A stretch of 64,000 nt of DNA from NCBI GenBank assembly GCA_022316685.1, contig JAKJHU010000083.1, positions 806,001-870,000 on the forward strand, in the 5' to 3' direction. The notes under the pieces were generated by a model that ran no database searches, had not been told where the DNA came from, and worked only from the letters and a program-made list of their open reading frames with translations. Shown here piece after piece: positions 38,409 through 49,298 of the stretch; the stretch's first letter is position 1, and each line of letters opens with the position of its first letter. A program made the position numbers and the translations under genes. This stretch comes from Progne subis subis (Eukaryota > Chordata > Aves > Passeriformes > Hirundinidae).

Positions 38409-38492
38409 AAACCAAAACTGCTGTCTCACTAACACACGACAGGAGCTTCTCCTCACCGGGTTTTGTTTGGGTTTGGGTGTTTGTCCCCGCAG

Positions 38493-38687
38493 CATTGACC
38501 AGCTGAGCATCCCGTCGCGCTGCGGGAAGGGCTCCCTGCGCCGCGTGCCCGAGGTGTTCGACTGCTGGTTTGAGAGCGGCAGCATGCCCTATGCCCAGGT
38601 GCACTACCCCTTCGAGAACAGGAGGGAGCTCGAGGATGCTTTCCCTGCCGACTTCATTGCCGAGGGCATCGACCAGACACGAGGATG
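38493..38687 (+). CDS. IARS1: IARS1 exon (window exon 11): WFESG catalytic-core motif
   Basis: 195 bp: one base completing Ser, 64 codons, and TG. It reads [20 protein letters not shown], then [20 protein letters not shown] and ends [13 protein letters not shown]-x-WF-x-SGSMP and GIDQTRGW are conserved in the class Ia active site. It is the longest exon in the window and is GC- and CpG-rich, especially in its first 80 bases, unlike most neighbouring exons. The donor is ATG|GTAATT. Confidence 0.97.
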
Positions 38688-41600
38688 GTAATTTTCTGCC
38701 GTTTATTTTATCAGGTTATCACCCTGTGTCTAACCTTTCAATGCTTTACTATCTGCTTGAATAATTAATCTATTTATTTAACGGCCTTGTAGCCAGGTGC
38801 TACAACTCCTCTCCTTTGGCCCTTTTGTCCTGCTTAAGTACCTATAGGTACCCAGCAGTTAGTTTCCTAGCAACTTATGGGAGAAAATTCTATAGGTAGA
38901 AAAGAAATCTAACCCTCAACAATTTTATAATGGCATTTACTTCAGTACTTTGATATCTTTAATGCTGTACAGGTAATCTGACTGTTTCTGTACAGATAAG
39001 CGTATAATTAGTTTTTTAAACTAAAACACAAGGTAATCTAAAGCTTGGTGACAAAAAAGTTGTTGCAGAAATAACAGTATTAGCAAGAAAACTTCCCAGC
39101 TTTTATGGCAGACATCATTAAGTAATAGGGCACATTATTAGCCCGTTTGTGGTGGGAAATCAAAACACCTGCCTCAGTTCCTGCTGCTCCCACCTTTTCC
39201 AGGTTGTTAATGAGCTGGGGCTTTGCTGCCAGGTTGGGTGATTTGTGGTAGAGCACTTTTGATTTGTGAGAGACAGAAGGAATTAATGTGAGGTCTAAGA
39301 GAACAAGGAGCAGGTGAGTTCTGGAGTGTTGAGAGCACAGGATGTGATTTGTATTTGGCACATCCTGTTCAAAGTGTGAAGATTGAGAATGGAGATTGGT
39401 TTTGTGTCAGGTCAGAGACTGCAGCTGCTGTGAAGTGAGGACTGGGAGATGGGGAAAGGCTCAGGAGGTGCAGGTCTGGTGGCTTCTGGTTCACTCCACA
39501 GAAGAGGAGGAAAAATCAAGAGAGACAAGGGGAAAATTAATGTGAGAAAGGTGATTGTCCAGGAAAGTGATATTTTTGATGACTTTCTGCATGGATAGAG
39601 AAACAGCTGAATTACATTTGTTAAAGCCACAGGACAAAATCTTAGAGTGGCTGGGTTGCAGTAGACTGGCAGCCCAGGCAGAGTGGCAAAGGCTCTGCCT
39701 TTGTATAGGGAAATGTAGCAAGATTTGTGGTCGTGGTCAGAATGTGGTGGCTCACACGGAATTCGCAGCTGGAGGGTTTGGCATGAACCACAGGATCATG
39801 AATTTATCCACAGTTGTTGAAGAGAAAAAGGAGAAAAGATTCCCGCCGTGTTTTCTCCTAGGTGGAAAGTAGAGCAAAGGAGTGGAATTCTGTCCCTGTT
39901 GTTTGACTAACAGCTATTTATCTGCAAAGACATACCTAGAAACAGTCTGAGATTCGGTGAATGGAAGGTGAAGCAGCAGAGAAATTGAGGAATTTTTCAG
40001 GAAACAAATGTGTCTGTGGACAAGATATTTCAAAAATAAGGTGCAGAAAGACACTGCTTTAAAGTGAATTCGGTGAATGAGGTGAATTTTCAAAGCACAA
40101 CCTGAGGAAGCATCAGAAGAGTTCCATCAAAATATGTGGATCACAGGTTTTCAGAGACAGTCTTGTAGCTGTCATTGACTAAGGTGCCTCATGCTGAGGC
40201 TCTTTGGGTTTGACAATTTGAACATAAAATTTGAGATGTATCCTTGGTTGCATTTTTTCAGTGCCCAAAGTCTGCCTGTACAATTTCTCTTATACAGGGA
40301 ATTAGGAATTCCTAAACAATACTGAAATCTCTCCTAGCTGTTTTCTGCTTTGTGCTTTTCACCTGCAAATTTGGGTGCTCTGATAGGAGAATTTGTGACC
40401 AGTTTGCAGAACGTGCTGGGAGTTTGTCAGTGAAGAACTTTTTAGTAAGTACAGAGGAAAACCTGCTGTGTTTGTAATGAATTTTCAGCCCTGTAGGCTT
40501 GGGGTGTCATTCACCTGAGTAAATAGTCAGATATTTGTGTTTAGGGGTTTTCTTAAGAAAGTTAAAATCAAGAAAAATGCAAATGTTTGTGTGCAGGTGG
40601 AGGAGTAATGGTTAAAATTCATGAAATTAAACTGCAGTTTAATAAAGAGAATTTGTATCCTGCAGTGTGAGTTGAGGTGATTTTGAGTGTTAGGGGCCTG
40701 TCTGAGGTAAGCATCAGAGTTGTCATGGAAGTCACTTAATAAATGCGCACAGCAACCTCTGCAGAGGACCCTCAAGTGTCAGAATAATGCTTTTGCAATT
40801 ATAGGTTGCTTTTTGATAAAAACAACTTTGGAACATGCAGATGGATTCCCCCCCCCCCCAAGTATTTCTCCACTAAATCTTCATGGAAATACATAGTTCT
40901 GAGACATAACCTCCTGTGCCTTATTATAGGGTTTTTTATAATCACCTTCTCTTTGAAGGTTGCTAAGCACTTGTCAGTGTGATGCCTGTTTTGAACCAGG
41001 AAAGCTGTTGCCCACCCTCCAGTTACTTTCTTAAAAGTAATTACCAACAGTGCAGTTCCAGCAGCTCACACATATCTCCTTTGGTGAAGGCTCTGGCTCC
41101 TGAGTGTGAAATTATCACATCATCCTGCACTTCCACTTAATTTCCCAGATATAATCATGTATCAGCCTGTGAACAATAGGTGCCTGTGCTTGCTCCAGCA
41201 CTGATTTCCAGTGTGTCCCAGTGTATAGAGTGATTGTAAACACATCAGATAGAATGGGGAGGAAGCACTGCTGCCCTTGGTTGTGGGAACATTCTCTCGT
41301 TTCCCAGTGATGCCTGATTTAAGCAGGCAACCACAACCTCCTTCCAACCAAACCTTTGGCAGGATTGGGAGGAGGCTTCTCCCATTTTTGATACCTTGCT
41401 TTTATACTTTGATGCTATGTTCCATTGTCTGTCAGGCTGAAGAATACACAATTAACGCACAAAAACACAGAAGTGTGCTGGTCCTGAGAGCTCTGTTTTG
41501 TCCTGACTGATCCCGTGCTCACAGGTTTGCAGTAAGCAAGTAGGAAACTTGTTCAGGGGCAGAATTTCTTTTTTTTTCTGAAGGGGGAAAATGCTGCAAC

Positions 41601-41880
41601 TTTCTTCCTCATGATCTTCCTAATGCTTCCTATTAGAATTGTTCTGCCTTCCTGGACTAGTAGATTGCAGCTGAGCAAACAACATGATGTGCTTTAAATA
41701 GGAAGATCTACTTCAATAAGCTCCTCTTCTGACTCTGCACCACATGAATGTTTCCCAGACTTAAAATTTATCTTTGCTGGAGGAAAGCAGCATAATAAAA
41801 CATTTATTTTGTAATGAAGACATGCAGGCTTTATCTTGGTGTATTTATACAAGTCCCATTTGTGTTGTCTCTTGTTTCAG
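38688..41880 (+). other. IARS1: IARS1 intron, 3193 bp
   Basis: GTAATT donor; acceptor CTTGTTTCAG. Contains a C12 run at 40848-40859. No transposon, RNA gene or exon was recognised. Confidence 0.88.
40848..40859 (+). repeat. C12 homopolymer
   Basis: Twelve consecutive C between ATGGATT and AAGTATT. The only C run of this length in the window, and a likely length polymorphism or sequencing weak point. Confidence 0.8.
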
Positions 41881-41967
41881 GTTCTACACTTTGCTGGTGC
41901 TGTCCACTGCTCTTTTTGGGAGGCCTCCTTTCAAGAATGTCATTGTGAATGGCCTTGTCCTTGCCAG
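41881..41967 (+). CDS. IARS1: IARS1 exon (window exon 12)
   Basis: 87 bp: one base completing Trp, 28 codons, and AG. It reads FYTLLVLSTALFGRPPFKNV and then IVNGLVLAS, the core strand leading to the KMSKS loop. The donor AG|GTTGGT departs from consensus at +3 and +4. The split Ser codon is completed at 42636. Confidence 0.97.
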
Positions 41968-42635
41968 GTTGGTGTCAATCAGCTCCTTCCTGAGCAGGTT
42001 TTTAGTCAAAGAATGTTTCAGACAAGACCTGCAAATTGTAAAGGGAATGTGAAATGGACTTTGGAGCTGTTAAGACCTGCCAGGGTGATATCGGTGCTGC
42101 AGGAGATGAGAGGCATCCGAGAGTGAGAGGCTCACACATCCCAGCATCTGCTGCCCTGGGTTATTTCCAGCTGGGTTAGTCCTGCCTTGAGAGAGAAGAT
42201 GATGAATAACAAGAATAGGAGATAAATCGTACCTGTTATGCAGAGTAAAAGGGATGATAACTGTAGTTTTAGATGTAATTTAAAGTTAATTGTATTTGTT
42301 TCCTTTTATTTTCAAAGGAAGCTTTTGCCAGTGAGCTGAGGGATTGATTCAAAACGAGTGCATTTTTCCTCAGCTTGGGTAGGAAGGACAGATTTCCTGC
42401 TTAGATTTGTAACTTGGGAGCCCCTTGGGTTGGGGTTTGGTTTTTTTCAGTTGTTTTTGTAGGTTCAACAGTCCTACAGAAACGACGTGCTAATGTGTCG
42501 ATATCTGTGATTATGTCTGTGCCACTAGGAACGTACTAGGGCAGAAAAATTGAGCTGGGTTTGAAAGGTCTTTGTTCTTTATCCATGTATTACAAGAGTT
42601 CTGGGAATTGATGCCTACGCTCTGCTATTTCCTAG
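41968..42635 (+). other. IARS1: IARS1 intron, 668 bp
   Basis: GTTGGT donor; acceptor TATTTCCTAG (TAG rather than CAG). Nothing else notable was seen. Confidence 0.9.
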
Positions 42636-42719
42636 TGATGGCCAAAAAATGAGCAAAAGGAAGAAGAATTACCCCGATCCGATGCACATTGTGAACAGCT
42701 ACGGAGCTGATGCCCTCAG
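42636..42719 (+). CDS. IARS1: IARS1 exon (window exon 13): KMSKS catalytic loop
   Basis: 84 bp: one base completing Ser, 27 codons, and AG. It reads [20 protein letters not shown] and then [13 protein letters not shown] at 42646-42660 is the KMSKS-class loop that stabilises the aminoacyl-adenylate transition state. The YGADALR helix follows, as in all IleRS. The donor is CAG|GTAGGG. Confidence 0.98.
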
Positions 42720-43862
42720 GTAGGGTTGTTTTGGTGGATGTTCAGTGGGATGTGTTGGCTCCCTGCTTGTGGCAGATGCATACCAAGAGGCTGCTTTGGG
42801 GGGGTGTTGACAAGTAGCAGCATTTAGCAGAATGTTAATTTTAGAAGCTTCTAGGCTGCTGTGACAGAAGTAACTGCAAGAGTGGATGACTCCAAAGAAC
42901 TGGCAGTGGATGCAGTGCATGTCTCTCTTCCTAAAGCCCAAGGGATCTGCTTCTTCCAGCACTGATGGTCTGAGTTGAGCCAGTGAAAATGTGAATAAAA
43001 TAACAACGCAATAAAATAACAATACAAGGTCACTGTTGAATCACTGGCTTAGAGAAGGGTCTGTACATAATACACAAAACATTTGTTTCCTGTTTGCACT
43101 ATACATTTTCTAGAGGGAAAGTGCTTTGTTTTTGTGGATGCAAGTTACATAATTTGCACTTAATAGTAGTGGCACCAGAAGAGCAGAAGTGGAGCAGCCT
43201 AATATACGTAGATAAATTGTCCTGGTCAAACAGAGATTAAACACAGTTCAAGTGGTTCATTGAAATTACAGGAACATATAAAGTAATTACACAGTCATCT
43301 CGGTACTTTGGCTTAGTGCACTGACTACATGCATCAAATGGTACCTTGAGGTAAAGGTACATAAAAGACATTTTAGTAACTCCAGGAATGCACTACTTGA
43401 GCATTTCTCTAGATCCCAGTAGTTCTTGTGTATATAAGAAACCTTCAACTCTCACATATTGTGTGTTCCACACACAACTGACTGGGCTGAGTGGAAGCTG
43501 AATGTTTATTTGGGGAAGATGGTTCTTGCTCATAGATAATTTAAAAAAATCAATGTGAAGTTCTAATTGTTTCAAGCTTTAGCATATAAAAGACCTAGCA
43601 CATGTTTATAATGGAGAGTTGGGTAGAGTTCCTAAATTTAATCAAGGTTGCTCTTTACAAATAAACAAGGTATGTTAGCAGGGTAGCACTGAGTTGTTAG
43701 CTGCAATAATAAGAGTGAAAAGGGTTGGAGTTACTCATAGTGGAGATTTTTAAATCACAGGTGATGTCTGTAGAAAAAAAAAACCAAACTGCCTTTTTTA
43801 TAAACAGACCAAAAAACTTCAAACACTAGAAGTTAGCACTTCCATTATTCATGGTTGGTGGT

Positions 43863-43864
<2 letters not shown>

Positions 43865-43911
<47 letters not shown>

Positions 43912-43915
43912 CTAA
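43865..43915 (+). repeat. Uninterrupted T51 homopolymer
   Basis: Fifty-one consecutive T on the + strand, flanked by GGTGGTGG and AAATTTCTAAGAAGC. No reverse-complement polyadenylation signal (TTTATT) lies close downstream and no retroposed body is evident, so I read it as a mononucleotide microsatellite rather than a retroposon tail. Its exact length is the base call most prone to sequencing error in this window. Confidence 0.9.
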
Positions 43916-45065
43916 GAAGCTAATTCATTTTTCTGCCAGTGTACTCATTCTTTAATGTCACATTTATTTATACCTACACCCACACAGAGAGTAAAAAGCA
44001 TTGCAGCCTGGGCTCATTTCTGGAAGGAGCTCTGCAATTCACTTCTCTGCCTTTTCTGAGGCGCTTGATGTTCTCTGTTTATAGCAAAAGCTACAACTGA
44101 GGTTTTTTTCCTTGGCACTGTTTCCCTGCAGAGTTACTTTAGCTTTTGCAGTACACAAATATATATATATGTATGTTCTAACTCCAGCTTTGAAGTGTTC
44201 TCAGCAGTAGCTTGATAAATAGATCAGTGAAAAATATAGATGTAAGTTGGTGAAATGAATATGGAATTGAATAGAAAGGGAAAACAGCAGAAATAACAGC
44301 ACAGTAAATTTAACACCCCAGCTTAAAGCTTCATGAAATTTGAATCCTGAGTGAAATCTGTAAGAAGGGGCAAAACAATTACGTTTCAGTGTTGCTGAGA
44401 TCTGGGCTGGAGACCTGTCCAAGCTGAGCTGTGTCAGAACGAAGTTTGCTGGTCATGGGATTCCCAGGCCTTGGCTTTCCTCTGTTCCTCTGGTTGCTGG
44501 TGGAAGTGAGGAGTTACAGCCTCCTCTCAACCTGGCCTTCAAATGCAGAAGGAATAGTGCAACAAGCTGCTGGTTTAGGGTGGTGAAGAGGAGATTGCTT
44601 AGTTTTATCTCATTCATTGTCAGCAAACTCAATAACTCTGGCTTGATCTGAGGAAGGTTTTGGTTTCTGCCCAGTGGGTGTAACTAAACTGATGGAACTC
44701 TTGCTTTCTTGTGTGCTTTATTTCTCTTTCCATAGAATAAACCTGTCTTTGAATTGGAGTAATTGAGGAAATTGCTCTTCTTTTAACATTTGCATATTGT
44801 AAGATAGGGTAGGGCTGTTTTATTAAAACAAACAAACAAAAAAACCCAAAAAATAATTCTACAACACCACCAAACTCTGGCGCATAAATACTTGTGATAG
44901 AAGGAAGGTGTGGTTTAAGAATAGATTTAAATTCTAGTTTCATTTAAAGACTTACTAGTTCATTGCCATTAATTGTTCTGTAAATTTACTATAAATAACT
45001 TTTTTTTAAAGTATAAATTATTATACTGTAAATTTATAATTTGAATTCAGATGCAAATTCACTTG

Positions 45066-45113
45066 GGTGATCTTCGGGGTCCTTTTCCACCCAAGCCATT
45101 CTATGAATCTCTG
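45066..45113 (+). mobile_element. CR1 3'-end remnant, sense orientation
   Basis: GTGATCTTCGGGGTCCTTTT followed by CCACCCAAGCCATTCTATGA resembles the extreme 3' end of CR1 (GATCTTC.AGGTCC.TTCCAACCCAA.CCATTCTATGATTC). Only about 50 bp is recognisable and the upstream sequence is not CR1-like, so this is an extremely truncated or decayed copy. Confidence 0.75.
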
Positions 45114-46249
45114 TTTAAAAATGTTGGGTGGGTTTTTTGTTTTTTGGTTTTTTGTTTTTTTTTTTTTAATCCAGTACTGAAAAGCCCATTTCTGTACTGC
45201 ATTGCTGTCTGTTTGTGCTGGCAGCTCTATTTTTATCTATTAGTTTTAATGCAAGAAGCCCTCTCTCCTGAAGAATTTATGCTCTGGTATTCTTGAATGT
45301 GCTGTGTCAAACCTCATTAAGGTTTTAAAGCCTCCTAAAGGAAGTGCCTGTAAAGTTATATTAGTTTAGAATCATGATTTTAAAAGTGTAAAGATGTGAG
45401 AAAATAGGTTAATAAATTTGAATTGAAAAATGCCACAATTCTTAAAACTAAAAAATGCTTGGTTTGGTTTTCATATTTGGAAAATGAAATGAAGCGTATC
45501 TAAATCAAGTTTGTATTCAATTTTTTTTTTTTGATACCTGAGTAAGGCTTGGTTTCTCTTTGAGTTAACTTGATAGATTCCAGTTTATTTCTGAAGACAG
45601 AATGTTTATTTGGGAAAGAAGGTGAGATAAAACATAAATATTTTTTTTTTTTTTAACTCAGAGATGGCAAAGAAGCTGAGGGACATTTCTGTCCCTTGTA
45701 AAAGTGGTTGATGTCATCTGGATCCTCTGCTTTGGTCCGTCAGGGCTGCCTCTGGAGCTGAGGCACACTTGTATTGTAGGAAGTACAACCTTTGCTCCCT
45801 TTTGGGGCTGTCTTTCTTGAAAATGTTGATTTCTGCTCTTTCCCTTGGATTTGCCTGTTTCGTTTTGCTCCTTAGTTCTGCCAAAGCTTTTCGTAATTGT
45901 GGAGATGAATGAGATTGAGTAGAAAGATAATGGGCAGTGTTTAAGGAATTCAAAATATTACCAAAACAATAGTTGCCATCCTAAAGGTGAACCATGCAAC
46001 CTCTGCTTGTTTTATACTGTGATCTGATCATGTGTTAGCACTTCAGCCAACTGATAGAGTAAAAAAGAAAATTTCAATTCAAATTCTGTGTGCAGCATCT
46101 TAGAAAAACTCCCGTAGCAGTTACTGGTAAATGGTTTTATGTTCAGCTTGTTACATGCCTACACTACAGGCATCTTTGGGGTTTTTCGTGTGAAACCCTG
46201 TCAGTATGTGCAGTTTTAAGCTTGGAAGTATTGTGCTCTTATTTTGCAG

Positions 46250-46397
46250 GTTGTACCTGATCAATTCTCCTGTGGTAAGAGCAGAAAACCTGAGGTTTAA
46301 GGAGGAGGGAGTGAGGGATATCCTGAAGGATGTGTTCCTGCCCTGGTATAACGCCTATCGCTTCCTGGTGCAGAACGTTCAGATCCTGCAGCACAAG
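46250..46397 (+). CDS. IARS1: IARS1 exon (window exon 14): core to anticodon-binding domain
   Basis: 148 bp: one base completing Arg plus 49 codons. It reads [20 protein letters not shown], then [20 protein letters not shown] and QNVQILQHK. The [14 protein letters not shown] motif and the P-W-NAY-F helix connect the catalytic core to the helical anticodon-binding domain. The donor is AAG|GTACGC, phase 0. Confidence 0.97.
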
Positions 46398-49177
46398 GTA
46401 CGCGTCTGGGGGGCTCAGGGCAAGGGATTTTCTGCTCCTCCAGGGTTACAGGGAATCAGCATTGTAGGGAAATTCAGATTGGAACGGAGGTCTGGACTCT
46501 GGAAGTCATCTGATCTTTACCTTCTTGGACTAAGTTAGGTCAGGTTCTATATTATACTTGTTCCTAATTTGCTATTTGTACCATGCTTTATACAGTTGTA
46601 ATCACCTGCATCTTTCTCTTCTTGACCAAGTTTATTAAATAGAAATGAGGAGAGGAAGATAGGGGGACTGCCAAGACATGACAGCTCTCATTTCTCAGAT
46701 TGGAGTGCTGCTGAGTCCCCTGTATTTCACATCAGTGGGATTCTGCTGCATTCACACCTGTGACATTGGAGGTCCAGACGTGGTGTTTGTGGGCTCAGGA
46801 CACGCTGAGCAGTCCTGCTGCTCCTCACACCCTGGGAACAGCGATTAAAGCCTCATGTGCTGGCGAGGATCCTTCTGAGGTGTCCCTGCTAAGCCTGGGT
46901 GGGTTTTCCTGGCCGTGTTTCCCGAGCAGCAGTTCCCACTGATCCAGCCTCAGTTCCTTTGCTGTTCCTCTGTGTGGTGTGGCCAGCACAGCTCCAGTCC
47001 AGGGGGATCTGTCCCAGGGGGATCTGTCCTGCAGCCTCTGTCACCTGGGCTGCAGGTTCCCCTGCGCTGAGGTCAGTGCTCAGCACCCCACACACTGAAC
47101 ATGAGCAGAACTGCAAATCAGTCAGGAGAGCTATTTTCAGTAGTGGCTGCTGTGACAGCTTCTTGAGTTAACTCATTTACAGGGACTTCAATTATGAATC
47201 TGCATTAAAATGCTTAACTTGGGAATACTCAGTCCTGAATACATTAGCCACAGCAAGATGATCTTCTGTAACATGACAGTAATTTTTTAAAAAGTTCTAT
47301 TTAAATGCAGCTTGGAAAAAAGATTCAGAAATGGAATGGAAAGAAAGGCAAATCACAAAAGCAATAATGCTTTAGACTTGTAGGTTACATTTGAAGTCTA
47401 CTAAAAATGCTGGATGAGTGACAGGAGTTTTTACACTTTCAGTGTGAAAGCAAGATTAAAATTTCTTTCTTATAGTAATTTTTCATTAAAATTGAAGATT
47501 TGATGTGTATATTCCGTAGTTTCTATTGAAACCAATTTTAATCTTTCAGCTGAAATTAATGGCAGCAGGTTTAGTGCTGACTTTTATGGGGGAGTGGGAG
47601 CTAAATGAAAAGTCCAAACCTCGTACTACACATGCAGTGGCAGCCTGGTCACTGTGGAGAGCTGTCATTTGAATCAATAAAGGCAGCTGAATTCAGAAAT
47701 CAGTACAGTAAACAGCTGCCTTAAACAATTAGGTTTATCTCTTTTAGCAACCTCTTTGGGGAGGAAAGTTTGTTAACTCCAGATACTAATATTTAAAAAG
47801 TCTTTTTTTGGTTTTTTTTTTTTAGGATCCCTAGACAGCATTCATCAGACAAACTTAGATATTGCCCCCAAAATACACTTCTTTATCCTGGGTGACCTTT
47901 GAGTTGTCTAAAGTGACCTTTATGGCTTTTTGCTGTGATCCCATTAAATCTTGTAATGTTAGCTCAGTTGGGGGTGGAAGACCCCAGTGGAAAATCCAGG
48001 TGCTTAAGGAGGTAGCTTTGGTAATTCAGTAGATGGGTTTTTTTCTTTCTAAATAGAAAAATCCTTCCTATGCATCATATTAGGTAAAAGAATGTGCTGT
48101 TGGAGGTGATAATGCTTAAATTAGATTTTATGCACAGATTTAAGCAACTTCTTCATTGTGCTCTGCTTCCTGCAAGAGAGGAAGTAAAATCCCAGTGTCC
48201 TGGATCAGGTATAACAGTGATTTAGTGCTTATTGTAATTCCCCCTTTAATTGTAGTTGATTAATGACTGACCTCACACTGGGATTGCTCTTCTGTATTTC
48301 TTCCCTATGAATCTTCTCCTTTGTTCTGTGAAAGTGGATCCGTAGTTGAATAATCCAAACAGATTTTTTTCATCTGGACTCTGAGGGAGGAGAAAGTCTA
48401 AAGGTTTTAAAACTAGCTGTGAAATACTGTTTGTAAATTAAAAAAAAAGCCCAAAAAACCAACAAACAAACAAACCCCAAACAAACAAACCAAAAAAACC
48501 ACCAAAAAACCAAAACAAAACCAAAAAATACAAACCTTTTTCCAGCCTGTTGTAAGAATGTGGGAAAGAGTCAGAGCAGGCGCAGACATGGTGTTGATTG
48601 CAAGGCCCTGCAGAGCCAGCAAAGTGATTCCATTTCTCAGATGGCTGCAAACATCAGTGCTCCAGAAAGCAGCAAAAATGCGCTGTGTGCATGCTGGATG
48701 CTAGAAATTCCGTCTGTTTGTTCAGGTTGCTACATTCATCTGTGTTTTAATGTGCTGAAACTGTCACGTGTTCTTAAAAAAATAATGGTCTGGTTTCTGG
48801 GCCTGCTCGCGGAATAGAATCCGTCTGCATAATGAATTCCTTAGAAATGCCTCAGATCCTCCTGGATGGAGGAGCTGTGTAAATTCAAGGATCTTACCCC
48901 TGTCTGGAGGCTGGGGCTCACCCTGCACCCAGGGAAAGGATTGGTGCTGCTTTTTGCCTCCTTTGCAGATCAAGGTGGTGGGGAGGCAGCAGTGGGAGGC
49001 AGGTTTTCCACAGCTCCTTCTCTTCCATGCCTGTGTCTGGAATTTAATGTTTGCTGGTAGGAAACTGGTGTAACGCAGGGAAAATGCCGAAATAGTGGGG
49101 GCTGACAGGTAATTGGATATAGGGGTTTGATTATATACCCTGATGGGTTGGAAATGTGCTTTGTGTTTTGATGACAG
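46398..49177 (+). other. IARS1: IARS1 intron, 2780 bp
   Basis: GTACGC donor; acceptor TTTTGATGACAG, with a weak pyrimidine tract. Holds a two-unit 15-bp repeat (GGGGGATCTGTCC) near 47001-47030 and an A/C-rich low-complexity stretch at 48436-48534. Confidence 0.87.
48436..48534 (+). repeat. A/C-rich low-complexity tract, (CAAA)n-like
   Basis: About 100 bp of almost only A and C, built from CAAA, CCAAA and CCAAAA steps. Its complement gives a hydrophobic pseudo-ORF of F, G, L and V, which is a composition artefact. Confidence 0.9.
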
Positions 49178-49298
49178 GATGAGGGAAGAGAATTCCTTTA
49201 CAATGAGAACACAGTTAAGGAGAGCAATAACATCATGGATAAATGGATTCTTTCTTTCACCCAGTCCCTCATCCAGTTCTTCAAAGCTGAAATGGCAG
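49178..49298 (+). CDS. IARS1: IARS1 exon (window exon 15): anticodon-binding domain
   Basis: 121 bp: 40 codons plus one base. It starts DEGREFLYNENTVKESNN and ends MDKWILSFTQSLIQFFKAEM-A. D-WILS-.QSL matches the first helices of the class Ia anticodon-binding domain. The first residues (DEGRE after LQHK) are the least conserved stretch compared with the human sequence I remember, in which this loop is one residue shorter. The donor is CAG|GTATGC. Confidence 0.95.

Larger units (their letters stand above)
36820..38492 (+). other. IARS1: IARS1 intron, 1673 bp, mostly CR1 with internal minisatellite
   Basis: GTGGGT donor; acceptor TGTCCCCGCAG. About 1,360 of its bases are a CR1 copy with an internal tandem array (separate entries). 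The CR1 3' end stops about 84 bp before the acceptor, leaving only a short unique stretch for the branch point and pyrimidine tract. Confidence 0.92.
42720..46249 (+). other. IARS1: IARS1 intron, 3530 bp
   Basis: GTAGGG donor; acceptor TTTTGCAG. Contains a 51-base T run (43865-43915), a short CR1 remnant (45066-45113) and a T14 run (45641-45654). The rest is unremarkable. Confidence 0.88.

Noticed and set aside
48438..48650. F/G/L/V-rich minus-strand open frame resembling a membrane peptide
   Set aside because: It is the complement of an A/C-rich low-complexity tract; the hydrophobicity is a composition artefact.
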